Of a stretch of DNA of 64,000 nucleotides, positions 39,358-48,762 are shown one piece after another. The notes below the pieces were generated by a model. That model was not told where the DNA came from, did no database searches, and saw only the letters and a list, made by a program, of their open reading frames with translations. The stretch covers positions 6,950,501-7,014,500 of the forward strand of contig NZ_JAPEMI010000001.1 of the NCBI RefSeq assembly GCF_026342835.1, in the 5' to 3' direction. This DNA is from Streptomyces sp. NBC_00154. Its GTDB lineage: Bacteria; Actinomycetota; Actinomycetes; Streptomycetales; Streptomycetaceae. The translations under genes were made by a program, and so were the position numbers. Positions within the stretch are counted from its first letter, which is position 1, and each line of letters opens with the position of its first letter.

Positions 39358-39393
39358 ACGGCCCTGACGTCATCGGTGTGATGTCAGGGCCGT
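39358..39393. terminator. Terminator-like hairpin
   Basis: A 15-bp stem with one G-T wobble (39358-39372 with 39379-39393, loop TCGGTG). No T run follows. It lies in a gene-poor stretch upstream of the GNAT pseudogene. Confidence 0.5.
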
Positions 39394-39771
39394 CCCGCGG
39401 GTCCGGCGTGGGGCACCGGATTACTGGAATTGTCTAGCACATCGGTGCATAGGGGATGTAAGAGACACGCACTCTCGAAGTGAAGTGACCCCTCGCGTGC
39501 GATGGATCCGCCAGACGCCTTACCGATCCCCTGGCAGAAGCTGCGCCGTCAGGTCGGCCTGACGGGCGCCCCGTCGACGGGGTGGGCCGTGGTGGCGCCG
39601 GCGCGGCATGAGCGGCATGCCGATGTGTTGTTGGTGCGCGAAAGGGGTGCGATCCGTCGCCGCAGCGGTGGGTGTCCATGACGGGCGTTCAGGGTCCGAG
39701 AGGGTGAGTGGGTGTCATGAAGTCGCTCAGAAGGCCTAATCGACTCCCATGTAGGCATGTTTTCCTGCCTC
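39394..39771. other. Intergenic region
   Basis: 378 bases with no recognised gene. A 57-codon frame at 39502 on the plus strand contains a rare TTA codon and no motif, and was not accepted. Confidence 0.35.
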
Positions 39772-39800
39772 TTGACGACATGTCAGGTCTGATTTATACG
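39772..39800 (+). promoter_or_regulatory. Sigma-70-type promoter of glycine-rich gene 2
   Basis: TTGACG (39772-39777) and TATACG (39795-39800) are 17 bases apart. Transcription would start near 39807, giving a leader of about 113 bases that contains the motif shared with the paralogue. Confidence 0.6.
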
Positions 39801-39919
39801 CCCGGTCGGCCCTCTGGCGTCACACTTTCGATACATCCGATATGACAGGTAAAGGCCCCATAAGTACTTTTATTTCAGGCCGGTTGCCCGGCCGACCCTC
39901 AGAGACAAGGGAGAATGAC

Positions 39920-40483
39920 ATGACGACGCGTACCGTCGCCGTGACCGCCGCCGCAGTGGGCGCCGCGGTCCTCGCCACTACCGGTATCACCTATGCCTCG
40001 GCCGCTGGTTCCCCGCAGGCCGCTCCGTCCGTCCAGCAGGCCGCGCCGGCCGTCCAGCAGGGTGCCCCTGCGGCGGCTCCGCTCGGTGGCGAAGGCGGGA
40101 ACGAAGGCGGGAACGGGGGTGGGAAGGGCAATGAAGGAGGCGGCTACGGGGGTGGCGGTGGCTACGGTGGTGGCCACGGTTACAAGTACGAAGGCCGGAT
40201 CTTCATCAACGAGCGGTCGTACTCCGCCCGGTCGGAGGAGGGCTGCATCACTGTGGTCAGTGGGCTGGGCTCGCGGAGCTTCAACGTCCGCAACGACAGC
40301 CACAGGAGTGTAGAGCTCTTCCGCGGGGCGACCTGCGACAACGGTTCTCCGGTCGCCACTGTAGGCCCCTGGAGCACCAGCAACGGCGTCTTCACCCGCC
40401 AGGTCCACGGCGGCGTGAAGGTTCGCAATGGTGTCGTGGGCAGCTTCCGCGTGGTCAGGGACCACTACGGCAACAAGTGGTAA
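39920..40483 (+). CDS. Secreted glycine-rich protein, paralogue 2
   Basis: A 187-residue protein closely related to the product of 26774-27319. It has the same signal peptide, a longer Gln/Ala/Pro stretch (VQQAAPAVQQGAPAAAP), a GYGGG linker and a nearly identical C-terminal domain with two cysteines. The DNA is identical over about 60 bases in the region coding for GPWSTSNGVFTRQVHGG. AAGGGA precedes the ATG. The function is unknown; secretion and the low-complexity linker suggest a surface or matrix role, which is inference. Confidence 0.77.
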   Translation: MTTRTVAVTAAAVGAAVLATTGITYASAAGSPQAAPSVQQAAPAVQQGAPAAAPLGGEGGNEGGNGGGKGNEGGGYGGGGGYGGGHGYKYEGRIFINERSYSARSEEGCITVVSGLGSRSFNVRNDSHRSVELFRGATCDNGSPVATVGPWSTSNGVFTRQVHGGVKVRNGVVGSFRVVRDHYGNKW

Positions 40484-40503
40484 CAGCTCCATCCGCACCA
40501 CAC

Positions 40504-40540
40504 GGAAACTCCGGCCCGTCGGAATCGGGCCGGGGTTTCC
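40504..40540 (+). terminator. Terminator of glycine-rich gene 2
   Basis: A 15-bp stem (40504-40518 with 40526-40540) with one wobble, 20 bases after the stop; nearly the same hairpin follows paralogue 1. Confidence 0.78.
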
Positions 40541-41003
40541 GGCATATGGGAAAGACTCCTCGGTGGATGCACGGCGCCACACGGCGCATGCATGAACCGT
40601 TCCCTGCGTCCCATACACCCTTTACGCGATAATAGGTGTTCACCGAGTTCCCTGCGTGTCGCGGCAGCCGGACCCGGTCGGCTGCAGCCCTGCCGACCTG
40701 ACCCCGGGGGCCGTGCCCGTGGGCGCACGATCGCCTGGCCGGTTGGGTTCCGGAAGGTCGCGCGTGATCTGCCTGAAGCGCCCGAACTCCTTGCGGATGC
40801 GGGCCTGCGGACTACACCGAAGGGGGTCCGAACCGTGGTCCGCAGAGGTGCGCCGAGGGGCACCGGAAGTACCGGAGGAGATGTGAACCACCCTTTCGCA
40901 GCGAGGCTGTCCGGGTTCCTGCGTGGTGGCCTGCCCGGTGCCATCCGCCGGACGCGGATCTTTCTCCGGCACGGGCTGGATCCGTCAGCCGACCTTCATT
41001 CGT
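40541..41003. other. Intergenic region
   Basis: 463 bases between convergent genes. No gene was accepted. The part up to about 40630 resembles the flank of paralogue 1. Confidence 0.35.
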
Positions 41004-42020
41004 TCACAGGTACGCCGGCGACACCGCCGCCGTCAGCACGCGGTGCGGGGCGCCTCCGCCGTCGGCCGCCACCGCGTAGAGGTCCGCGCCGTAGTCGCCG
41101 GGGAGCGCGTACGTGAGCGTGGTGTCGTCCTGCCAGACCGCCTGGTCGTCCACGCTGCGGGTTTCGGCCAGGGGGTGGTCCCTGAGCGTGCGCAGGTCCA
41201 GGACGTGCAGTCGCCACGGGGCGTCGGCGGGCAGGCCCTTGTCGCGGCTCTTGTAGGCGATGCGGGTGCCGTCGGGGGAGAGGGAGGGGCACTCCACGTT
41301 CGTCCGGAGCGTGGTGAGCGTGCGGGTGCGCAGGTCGCCCCGTACCAGATACGTCCTGCCCTTGGTGGCGAGCGTCGCGTAGAAGTGCCGGTCGTCGGCC
41401 GCGAAGGTGACGCCCCAGAAGTTGACGTCCGCGGCCCGGTAGCGGTGGCCGTTCTTGCGTATCGCGAAGTCCTCCAGGCTCGGGGTGAGTTTGCCGGTGC
41501 GGGTGTCGAGGATTGCCGCGCGGGTGGAGAAGTTCGTGCCGGCGTAGTTGTCGCCGCCTACGAAGACCGTCCAGGCCGCCAGCCGCCCGCTGGGGGAGAC
41601 CCGGGCGCGGGAGGGAATGCCGGGGATCGTGTAGTGCGCCCGCTCCCTGAGGTGCGTGTCGAGGATCGTGGCCCGGTAGCTGTCCTGCATCGCCCCGTGC
41701 ACGGCTTGGAGGCAGACTCCGGTGCCCGAGGCCGCGTAGAAACGCAGGCACTTGACGCCCGACGCCGTTCGGGCACCCGTGGGCGACGACGCCGGGACCG
41801 TCGTCAGCTCGTCGCGGTGCGGCCCCCACGCCATGTTCCGGAACACGATCCGCCGCTTGTCGGTGAGCGTGACCCGGCCCGCGGCGACCGTCGGGCCGCC
41901 CGGCCGAGCCACGTCACGTCGTTCGGAGCGCGCGGCGGCGTGCAGCACGGAGGCCGTGGCGACCGCCGCGAGCACGGCGACCGCGCAGACGAGGACGAGC
42001 AGCTTGGTACGGGCGTTCAT
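41004..42020 (-). CDS. Membrane-anchored or secreted beta-propeller (TolB/PD40-like)
   Basis: A 338-residue protein with an N-terminal hydrophobic segment (LLVLVCAVAVLAAVATASVL) and repeated propeller blades such as CPSLSPDGTRIAYKSRDKG, RVSPSGRLAAWTVFVGGDNY and DDQAVWQDDTTLTYAL. S-P-D-G-x-R/K-I-A is the PD40/WD40-like blade signature. Its ATG overlaps the stop of the upstream MFS gene by four bases (ATGA), so it is the last gene of a three-gene operon with the transporter and the phosphoesterase. The substrate or partner is unknown. Confidence 0.78.
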   Translation of the reverse strand: MNARTKLLVLVCAVAVLAAVATASVLHAAARSERRDVARPGGPTVAAGRVTLTDKRRIVFRNMAWGPHRDELTTVPASSPTGARTASGVKCLRFYAASGTGVCLQAVHGAMQDSYRATILDTHLRERAHYTIPGIPSRARVSPSGRLAAWTVFVGGDNYAGTNFSTRAAILDTRTGKLTPSLEDFAIRKNGHRYRAADVNFWGVTFAADDRHFYATLATKGRTYLVRGDLRTRTLTTLRTNVECPSLSPDGTRIAYKSRDKGLPADAPWRLHVLDLRTLRDHPLAETRSVDDQAVWQDDTTLTYALPGDYGADLYAVAADGGGAPHRVLTAAVSPAYL

Positions 42021-43297
42021 ACGGGAACCTCCGCGGTGGGGCCAAGACGGAACGAGAAGACGGCGCACACGGCCAGCGCCACCGCGGCCGCCAGCAGCGC
42101 CGTGCGGTCGCCCCACGCCGTCCACGCGGCGCCGAAGGCCAGGGAGCAGACGAACCGGGCGACGGCCTGCCCGGTCTGCACCAGGGCGAGCCCCGACGAA
42201 CGCAGCTCCTCGGGCACGCTCTCCGACGCCGCCGCCATCAGAATGCCGTCCGTGGCGGCGTAGAACGAACCGTGCAGGATGAGCACGATGTACGGGAGCG
42301 CAGTGCCGTGCCAGGACGAGAGCAGTAGTCCGTAGGCGGCGAGCAGTGCCCCGTGGCCGGCGAGGAACACCCGCCAGGGGCCCACCCGGTCCGCGAGCCG
42401 CCCCAGTGGCAGGGCGAGCAGCAGGAAGGCGGCGGCGGTCCCGATCGGCAGCAGCGCGAACCAGCGGTCGGGCACGCCGAGGCGGCGCTGGAGCAGCAGG
42501 TAGACGAACGAGTCGCTGATGGTGGCAAGGCCGAGCAGCAGGGCGCAGATACAGATGCGCCGGATGCCGCGGCGCCGCAGGAGGGCGAGGGCGGCTCGGA
42601 GTGTGGGGCGGGTTCGCTGGGCCGCCTGGTCGGTACGGCGTGCGGCGGACCCGCCCGGCACGAACAGGACCAGCACCAGCACGCCGACCACCGCGACGCA
42701 GAAGCTCACCGTGAACACCGCGTCATAGCCGTCGACCGTGGCGCGCAGGATCAGGAAGGCGGCGAGCGGGCCGAGCAGGGCGCCCGCGGTGTCCATCGCG
42801 CGGTGGACACCGAAGGCACGGCCGCGGGCCTCCGGGGGCGATGACAAGGAGATCAGGGCGTCGCGGGGCGCGGTGCGCAGTCCCTTGCCGGTGCGGTCGG
42901 CCGCGAGGACGAGACCTATGGGCGTGAGGGTGTGGGCGATGAGGAGGAGGGGTTTGCACAGCGCCGAGAGGCCGTAGCCGATGATCGCGACGGGCTTGTG
43001 GCGCCCGCCGCCCCGGTCCGCGAAGTGGCCGCCGACCAGCCGCACCAGGGCCGAGAAGCCGTTGTAGACGCCGTCCAGGAGCCCGAAGCCGAGCGGGCTG
43101 AGGCCGAGCCCCGCCACCAGGTAGAGCGGCAGGACCGCCGTCACCATCTCCGATGACACGTCGGTGATCAGACTGACCGTGCCGAGCGCCAGCACCGTGG
43201 GGGCGACCGCCACGCGCCGCCGGGCCGGGGAAGTGCCCGGCCCGGCGGCGCGTTCGGCGGACCCCGCGCGGGTGGCGCGGCTGTCCGCTACGTACAT
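42017..43297 (-). CDS. MFS transporter
   Basis: A 426-residue major facilitator with about twelve membrane helices. The loop after helix 2 reads GGHFADRGGGRHKPV, and DRTGKGLRTAPRDALIS is a conserved block of one MFS drug/efflux-like subgroup. The N-terminus is polar for about 30 residues. It starts one base after the phosphoesterase stop and overlaps the propeller gene start, so the three are one operon. The transported compound is unknown. Confidence 0.88.
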   Translation of the reverse strand: MYVADSRATRAGSAERAAGPGTSPARRRVAVAPTVLALGTVSLITDVSSEMVTAVLPLYLVAGLGLSPLGFGLLDGVYNGFSALVRLVGGHFADRGGGRHKPVAIIGYGLSALCKPLLLIAHTLTPIGLVLAADRTGKGLRTAPRDALISLSSPPEARGRAFGVHRAMDTAGALLGPLAAFLILRATVDGYDAVFTVSFCVAVVGVLVLVLFVPGGSAARRTDQAAQRTRPTLRAALALLRRRGIRRICICALLLGLATISDSFVYLLLQRRLGVPDRWFALLPIGTAAAFLLLALPLGRLADRVGPWRVFLAGHGALLAAYGLLLSSWHGTALPYIVLILHGSFYAATDGILMAAASESVPEELRSSGLALVQTGQAVARFVCSLAFGAAWTAWGDRTALLAAAVALAVCAVFSFRLGPTAEVPV

Positions 43298-43298
43298 G

Positions 43299-44189
43299 TC
43301 AGGGCGCCCAGACCCCGGTGATGTCCTTGGCGGACGCCGCGTTGCCCGCGTGGCCGAGGCCGTGCATGTCCTCGAGCGTGCGCAGCAGGTCGTAGTGGTT
43401 GTACGTGGTGGAGGATGTGGAGCCCGGGGTCACCTGCTGGCCGTAGAGGACCGTGGGGATGCGGTTGCCGCTGAGCCGGTTGTCCTCGTCGAAGGTGACG
43501 ACGAGGAGGCTGGTGTGGGTCTTCGCCCAGGTTGCGTAGGCGCCGAGGTTGTTCTTCAGCCAGGTGTCACCGGTCGCCACCGAGCAGTCGTGCATGTCGC
43601 TGCACAGGTTCGGGACGACGAAGGAGACCTGCGGCAGTTTCGTGTAGTCGGTGGGGAACTGCTGGAAGGTGTACGCGGACGAGGTGGGGACGTTGCTGAA
43701 GCCGAACCAGGGGTTGTGCTTGCGGGCGTAGCTGCCGCTGCTGCACGTGGTCGAACCCTGGCTGGGAAGCGTCTCGTTGTAGCTCGCCCAGGTCTTGCCT
43801 GCGGCGATCAGCTCTGACGCGAGGTTGGGCTTGCTGGAGAAGCCGGGGGTGTAGCAGCTGTCGTCCGTGATGCCCTGCGTGGAGCCGGAGAACAGGGCGA
43901 AGTAATTGGGCTGGCTGGGGTGCGTCTCGGCGTACGAGGCGCTCAGGTTGGCGCCGCCGCTCTTCAGCGAGTTGATGTACGGGGCGCTGGAGGAGCCGAT
44001 GACCTGGCTGTAGCCGTGGTTCTCGAAGACCACGACGATCACGTGGTCGGGGGTTGGCACGCCGGCTGCGGCCTGGGCGGACGAGGAGCCGCCGATGCCG
44101 GTCCACAGGCCGACGACGGCGGCAGCGGTGAGGGTCAGGGCGCAGGTGAGGGCGGTGCGACTGCGGCGGAACACGGATCTGCCGGGCAC
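43299..44189 (-). CDS. Secreted phosphoesterase (acid phosphatase-like)
   Basis: A 296-residue exported enzyme of the alkaline-phosphatase-like phosphoesterase superfamily (AcpA/phospholipase C-type). A signal peptide covers residues 1-40. Metal-binding and catalytic blocks are VVVFENHGYSQVIG, ASYAETHPSQPNYFALFSGS and LLVVTFDEDNRLSGNRIPTV; HYDLLRTLEDMHGL ends the domain. It heads the operon with the MFS transporter and beta-propeller protein and may release phosphate from an extracellular substrate. Confidence 0.85.
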   Translation of the reverse strand: MPGRSVFRRSRTALTCALTLTAAAVVGLWTGIGGSSSAQAAAGVPTPDHVIVVVFENHGYSQVIGSSSAPYINSLKSGGANLSASYAETHPSQPNYFALFSGSTQGITDDSCYTPGFSSKPNLASELIAAGKTWASYNETLPSQGSTTCSSGSYARKHNPWFGFSNVPTSSAYTFQQFPTDYTKLPQVSFVVPNLCSDMHDCSVATGDTWLKNNLGAYATWAKTHTSLLVVTFDEDNRLSGNRIPTVLYGQQVTPGSTSSTTYNHYDLLRTLEDMHGLGHAGNAASAKDITGVWAP

Positions 44190-44481
44190 TGGGAACCTCC
44201 GGTGGGGGAGTGACGGGGGCGGTGCGGACAGAGCATGCTCACGCCAAGATGTATCCGGCGTACCTCACTGCACAAGAGGCATGAAGATCGGGTGAACGAT
44301 CTCCTGCGCACCGTCTGTCCGTCGGCGACTGCGGTCCGTTACGCTCGCCGGGTACGAGGAGGCACAGGTGAGGAGAACGAGCTCGGCGAAACATCTCCAC
44401 GCGCGGGATCGACCTGCTCGGGCCGCGCCTGCGGGCCCTGTCCCGCTGGTGTTCCAGGGACAGGGACCGGGCGGGAATGGC

Positions 44482-45249
44482 CTACTTCAGGGCGACACCG
44501 TCTCCGTAAGCGGCTGCGGTGCTCGTCGTGCTTGTGCCGGCGAACGTCCAGCGCCAGGTACCAGCGGAATTCGCGGTCACCGTCGTCCTGAGCTTGCCGC
44601 TGCTGTCGGTGGTCACCTTCTTGACCGTGGTGTAGGTGGAGGAGCCGGACTTCTTGTACTGAAGGGCCACGGCCTGGCCGCTGTACCCGGCGTAGGCGTT
44701 GGTGTCCCAGTTGGCCCGGGTGAGTGTTCCCGTCACGGTGAGCGTGCCGCCCTTGGCGACCGGCTCGGGGGAGGCCTGGGTGTCGGCGAGCTTGGCGTAA
44801 CGCTTCACCTTGACCGGTGCGCTGTCCTGGAGGTCGTAGAAGTCGCCGTCATTGGCGGCTGCCTCGGCAGTGAAGTGCCAGGTGCCGGCCGAGCTGTTCT
44901 TGAGGTCGTAGTAGTCGGTGCGGTCGGCGTCCAGGGTGAACTTGAAGACGCACTTCCTGGTGGTGGACGTGGGCCGGGTGCAGTCGGCGGAGCCTGCGTG
45001 GATGATCCGGCGGTCAGGGCTGACCAGCTTGGCACCGTAGATGTCCTTGATCCCGGACCCGTCCTTGGCGACGGCAGTCACGGTCAGCGTCTGCGCCGCG
45101 CTGACTCCGGCATTGACGGTCTGCTTGCTGAAGGACAGCGACGTGAAGACGGTGTCGCCCTTCTGGGTGTCGGCGTGCGCGGCCGGCGTCAGGAACGAGA
45201 GCAGCGCCAGAGCGCCGACGGCAGCGGCCGCGGTGGAACGAATACGCAT
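44482..45249 (-). CDS. Secreted Ig-like protein, unknown function
   Basis: A 255-residue protein with a signal peptide (MRIRSTAAAAVGALALLSFL, cleaved near AHA). The rest is predicted to be beta-sandwich: a first domain with two cysteines (ADCTRPTSTTRKCVFKFTLD) and a second with SPEPVAKGGTLTVTGTLTRA and GKLRTTVTANSAGTWRWTF. The pattern resembles DUF5707-type Streptomyces proteins. GGAGAA precedes ATG 45249. No enzyme motif was seen. Confidence 0.65.
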   Translation of the reverse strand: MRIRSTAAAAVGALALLSFLTPAAHADTQKGDTVFTSLSFSKQTVNAGVSAAQTLTVTAVAKDGSGIKDIYGAKLVSPDRRIIHAGSADCTRPTSTTRKCVFKFTLDADRTDYYDLKNSSAGTWHFTAEAAANDGDFYDLQDSAPVKVKRYAKLADTQASPEPVAKGGTLTVTGTLTRANWDTNAYAGYSGQAVALQYKKSGSSTYTTVKKVTTDSSGKLRTTVTANSAGTWRWTFAGTSTTSTAAAYGDGVALK

Positions 45250-45752
45250 GTTTCTCCGAAAACGATGAGCCGGATCTTGTCCGGGCGCGAGAAAGACCAC
45301 TGACACCCGTGGTTGGTTGTACGACGGCAGACGGCATTCTGGCCGTGGAGGTTTTGCGGCTTTTGTCCAGCCGCATGCTCGGATAGCTCCCTCACTGCCT
45401 GCTGAGCCGCGCCCGCCTCGACGAAGCCATTGGCTCCCGGCTTCGAGCTTGATCGCGTTCGCCGTGGAGCCGGTCCCTGGTCCGCCGCGGTCCGTCCCTT
45501 GTCGCGCCGAGACCGTCGACCTCGCGCGCGCCCCGGTCTCCGTATGGCCCCGCGGAGGGGTGAGTCGCTCGACGCTCCCCCGCTGGGCCTCTTCTCGGGC
45601 GGCGAAAACCCGCCGGGGAATGATTCAAACTTCAATCAAGTTTGAAGAACCAGGTGGGTCCATCGGCCCCTCGTGCCCCAGAACCCCTTGGGCGCCAGGT
45701 GCCTGCACCGCAGAACGAATGCTCGTGCAGAGAACGGAGAGCGGAGAACGTG
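45250..45752. other. Intergenic region
   Basis: 503 bases between divergent genes, with no accepted gene. GCGGAGAACG before 45753 is the ribosome-binding region of the TPR gene. Confidence 0.35.
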
Positions 45753-46133
45753 ATGGTCGGCACACAGGGAGTGACCTGGAACGAGCGGCGGCAATACGCG
45801 AGCCGTCTCTTCGAATCCCAGCGTTACCGCGCGGCCGCCCAGGTTCTCAAGGACCTGGTCGCCGCGGCGCCTCGCAATCTGGACCTCCGGATGCTCCTCG
45901 CCCGTTCGTACTACTACACGGCGCAGCTCTCCCTGGCCGAGGCGGAACTGCGCCAAGTCCTGCGCGCCGAGCCCGCCCACCCCTCTGCCCACCTCGCCCT
46001 CGCCCGCGTCCTGGAGCGCCAGCACCGCTGCTCCGAGGCCGCGCCGCACATGAGGGTCGCGGACACGATGACCGCACGGGACCTGCTTGCCCTCAGGCAC
46101 CCCCGCAATTCATCCCCTCGACTCGTTGCTTGA
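45753..46133 (+). CDS. Small TPR-repeat protein
   Basis: A 126-residue protein made of about three tetratricopeptide repeats: RRQYASRLFESQRYRAAAQV, LRMLLARSYYYTAQLSLAEA and AHLALARVLERQHRCSEAAP. TPR proteins mediate protein contacts. GGAG lies 6 bases before ATG 45753; GTG 45750 is an equally placed alternative. It has no enzyme domain and no operon partner. Confidence 0.75.
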   Translation: MVGTQGVTWNERRQYASRLFESQRYRAAAQVLKDLVAAAPRNLDLRMLLARSYYYTAQLSLAEAELRQVLRAEPAHPSAHLALARVLERQHRCSEAAPHMRVADTMTARDLLALRHPRNSSPRLVA

Positions 46134-46231
46134 GGCTGCTGCCCGCTGCCGGTTGTCCGCCCTCCCCGGGCGGTCGGGCCACGGACGAGACGTGTGTCGT
46201 GGCGGGTGGCCGGGCCGCGCCAAAGCTTGAG

Positions 46232-46381
46232 GCGGTACATCCACCGCTCGACGGCCTCATCGCCCGAGTCGTCGAAGACGCCCGCCTCGAACCCCGCCGG
46301 ATTCCGTTCACCCGCGCTCTGCGCATCGCCCGCCGCACCGCCGCCATAACGGCAACCATTTCCCCCTGCGGACCGGGCTGA
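46232..46381 (+). pseudogene. C-terminal remnant of an IS4-type transposase
   Basis: The frame reads LDGLIARVVEDARLEPRRIP, FTRALRIARRTAAITATISP and stops at 46381. It aligns by eye with the C-terminus of the intact IS4 transposase in this window (DPDRLSFMRSLRIIRRQITG...). No upstream transposase sequence or inverted repeats remain, so it is a decayed fragment. Confidence 0.55.
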
Positions 46382-46446
46382 TTGTCTCCCGGCCGTCCTG
46401 GCTCGGCTGGGCCGCAGACACCCTGCCGCCCGATCGGGGAGAATCC

Positions 46447-46457
46447 CGAAACTTTCG
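46447..46457 (+). promoter_or_regulatory. Xylanase-type operator CGAAACTTTCG
   Basis: This 11-base element matches the inverted repeat reported before several Streptomyces xylanase genes, where it takes part in induction and repression. It lies about 390 bases before the xylanase start, further than usual, so direct control of this gene is uncertain. Confidence 0.45.
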
Positions 46458-46580
46458 AAATAATTGACCCTGATCTTGATCTATGAATCAGGGATTCCGT
46501 CGAACGATCCTGCACTCGACCTACCGGACAGGTCATTGACCAGGCCTGATGTCGTCTCGGTAACTCCCTGGCCAAGGATT

Positions 46581-46612
46581 AGGATTCGGAATCCTTGCCG
46601 AAAGTGTTGACA
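46581..46612 (+). promoter_or_regulatory. 15-base palindrome and -35 box upstream of xylanase
   Basis: AGGATTCGGAATCCT (46581-46595) is a perfect palindrome around a central G. TTGACA lies at 46607-46612, with CCTATC 20 bases further on as a poor -10 candidate. The palindrome may bind a regulator of the xylanase gene, whose long leader would then span about 200 bases. Confidence 0.4.
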
Positions 46613-46837
46613 ACTTTACGGGGCCGGACCAACCTATCGCCATCGACGGACCTCAACCTCTGTCGATCCGGGTCGCCTGCGCGACCTGGTTCCCCGGTCG
46701 TTGACCACACGACGACCGGCCAACCGTCGCAGCGTTGGACGACGCTGACGCACGGTCGCGTCACCCTGGCCACCGACGGGTCGGCCAGGACGTATCACGC
46801 TGTCTGGCCTCCCTGCCGGCCTTCACGAGGAGGAAGC

Positions 46838-47542
46838 ATGAACATGAACGACGCACCCGCCCCAATGAACAACGTCCCCGCCCAACCGCTCAACCGCAGA
46901 GGCTTCATCGGCGGTGCCGGAGCGTTGGCGCTCACGTCCGCGATGATGCTGCCCGGCACCGCCCACGCCGCCACGACCATCACCACAAATCAAACGGGCA
47001 CGAATAACGGCTACTACTATTCGTTCTGGACCGATGGTGGTGGGTCGGTCTCCATGACCCTGGGGTCCGGTGGCAATTACAGCACCTCATGGAGCAACGT
47101 CGGGAATTTCGTTTGCGGTAAGGGCTGGAGCAACGGCGCGCGCAGGAGCGTGAACTACTCGGGCAGCTTCAACCCGTCCGGCAACGCATATCTGGCTCTC
47201 TACGGGTGGACGTCAAACCCGCTCGTGGAGTATTACATCGTTGACAACTGGGGCACTTACCGGCCCACAGGAACGTACAAGGGCACGGTCACCAGCGACG
47301 GCGGTACGTACGACATCTATCAGACGACGCGAACCAACGCCCCCTCCGTCGAAGGCACCAAAACCTTCAATCAGTACTGGAGCGTCCGGCAGTCGAAGAG
47401 GACGGGCGGGACCATAACCACTGGAAAACATTTTGACGCGTGGGCCGGCCATGGAATGCCCATGGGTAGTTTCAATTACTACATGATCCTCGCGACCGAG
47501 GGGTATCAGAGCAGCGGGAACTCCAATATAACGGTGAGCTGA
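46838..47542 (+). CDS. GH11 endo-1,4-beta-xylanase
   Basis: A 234-residue secreted xylanase of family GH11. The signal has the twin-arginine pattern NRRGFIGGAGALAL and ends near AHAA (residue 45). The jelly-roll domain covers the rest. The nucleophile Glu131 is in NPLVEYYIVDNWG and the acid/base Glu221 is in ILATEGYQSSG; YWSVRQSKRTGGTI is the family thumb-adjacent block. GAGGAGG precedes the ATG. There is no carbohydrate-binding module. Together with GH30 and GH95 it shows a plant-polymer-degrading lifestyle. Confidence 0.95.
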   Translation: MNMNDAPAPMNNVPAQPLNRRGFIGGAGALALTSAMMLPGTAHAATTITTNQTGTNNGYYYSFWTDGGGSVSMTLGSGGNYSTSWSNVGNFVCGKGWSNGARRSVNYSGSFNPSGNAYLALYGWTSNPLVEYYIVDNWGTYRPTGTYKGTVTSDGGTYDIYQTTRTNAPSVEGTKTFNQYWSVRQSKRTGGTITTGKHFDAWAGHGMPMGSFNYYMILATEGYQSSGNSNITVS

Positions 47543-48102
47543 ATCCCGTCCTCCGAGGAGACCGACTGCACCACATCATCAACGCCACCTGGCCCAGCGA
47601 TCAGGTACGCGTCGCCCCCGGGAACGGCATGAACGGGGTGTGACGATCCGGACCAACGGCACCTGGACCTGGCCGACGGTCTCCCGCAGCGCGAGTTGAT
47701 CCTCGAACGCCCGACACACCGCACCTGTGGCGCGGCGGCTCATGGCTGCCGCGCCATACTGCTGCCGGCCGGCGCTCCTGCCCGCGGGCGTTTCGTCTTC
47801 GTAGGCGCGCCCCCCACTTCACCGGTATCGAAGGCTGAACGTCAGTGCGTCAGGCACAGGCGAGTTCGGGCCATGAGCGAAGGATCAGGCGCCTTCGTCG
47901 CCGCCGAAGAGCTCCGCGTCGGACTCCAGGTCCACCCCCGCCGATCTTCGCTGAGAGCACCGGCGGAACGCGGCGGGCGGTGCCGGCCGGCACCGCGTCC
48001 AGGGGCCTGACCTGCTCGGCGGTCACCCGGGTCGCGCTGTCACCGTCAAGACGAAGGCGTCACGCATGGCACGGTCGGATGCCGACGAGGTGCTGGGTAC
48101 GT
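47543..48102. other. Intergenic region
   Basis: 560 bases downstream of the xylanase. One short frame (LHHIINATWPSDQVRVAPGN near 47570) looks protein-like and may be a remnant, but I cannot name it. Confidence 0.35.
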
Positions 48103-48762
48103 TCAGTGGGTGGCGGTTGCCAGCAGTTCGGGCAGGTCGTACATGCTCTCGAACACGACGGTGTCCGGTCCCTCCAGCCGTGAGGCTGGTGTGAGACCGC
48201 CGCAGTAGCCGAAGGCGCGCATTCCTGCGGCGCGGGCGGCCTGTACCCCGTACGCACTGTCTTCGATCACCGCGCACTGCGCGGGCTCCACTCCCATCGA
48301 GCGTGCAGCATGCAGGAAGAGGTCGGGTGCGGGTTTCCCGCTGGGGACGTCGGCGGCGCTGAAGATGTGCGTCTTGAAGTAGTCACTCAACGAAGTGATC
48401 TGCAGGCTGTGCCTGATGTCGTCGTGACTGCCGTTGGAGGCGACACAGGTGGGTGTGGTGAGGCTGTTCAGGACCTCCTTGATGCCGTCGACAACGGTCA
48501 GTTCGGCTGCGAAGGCCGCCCGATACAGATGTTCGTACCGCCGCTGCCAGTTTTTCTCCAGGCGCCGTCCAAGTCGTTCTTCCACAGCGGCCGTATAGAC
48601 CTCGTCCGACGAGCCGACGAACCGTTCGATGATCTCCGCCTCGGTGAACGTGCACCCCAGGTCGGCCGTGATCATCGCGTCCACTTTCACGCATATTCGT
48701 TCACTGTCCACCAGTACGCCGTCACAGTCGAAGATCACCAGTTCAACCGCGTTCTGTGTCAT
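48103..48762 (-). CDS. HAD-family phosphatase (beta-phosphoglucomutase-like)
   Basis: A 219-residue haloacid-dehalogenase phosphohydrolase. Motif I is VIFDCDGVLVDSE with nucleophile Asp and acid/base Asp, motif II is CVASNGS, motif III is the Lys in SGKPAPDLF, and motif IV is VIEDSAYGVQAA. The cap domain lies between motifs I and II. It resembles YqaB/PgmB-type sugar phosphatases. The IS630 target site lies 12 bases before the ATG, so the native leader and promoter have been separated from the gene. Confidence 0.9.
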   Translation of the reverse strand: MTQNAVELVIFDCDGVLVDSERICVKVDAMITADLGCTFTEAEIIERFVGSSDEVYTAAVEERLGRRLEKNWQRRYEHLYRAAFAAELTVVDGIKEVLNSLTTPTCVASNGSHDDIRHSLQITSLSDYFKTHIFSAADVPSGKPAPDLFLHAARSMGVEPAQCAVIEDSAYGVQAARAAGMRAFGYCGGLTPASRLEGPDTVVFESMYDLPELLATATH

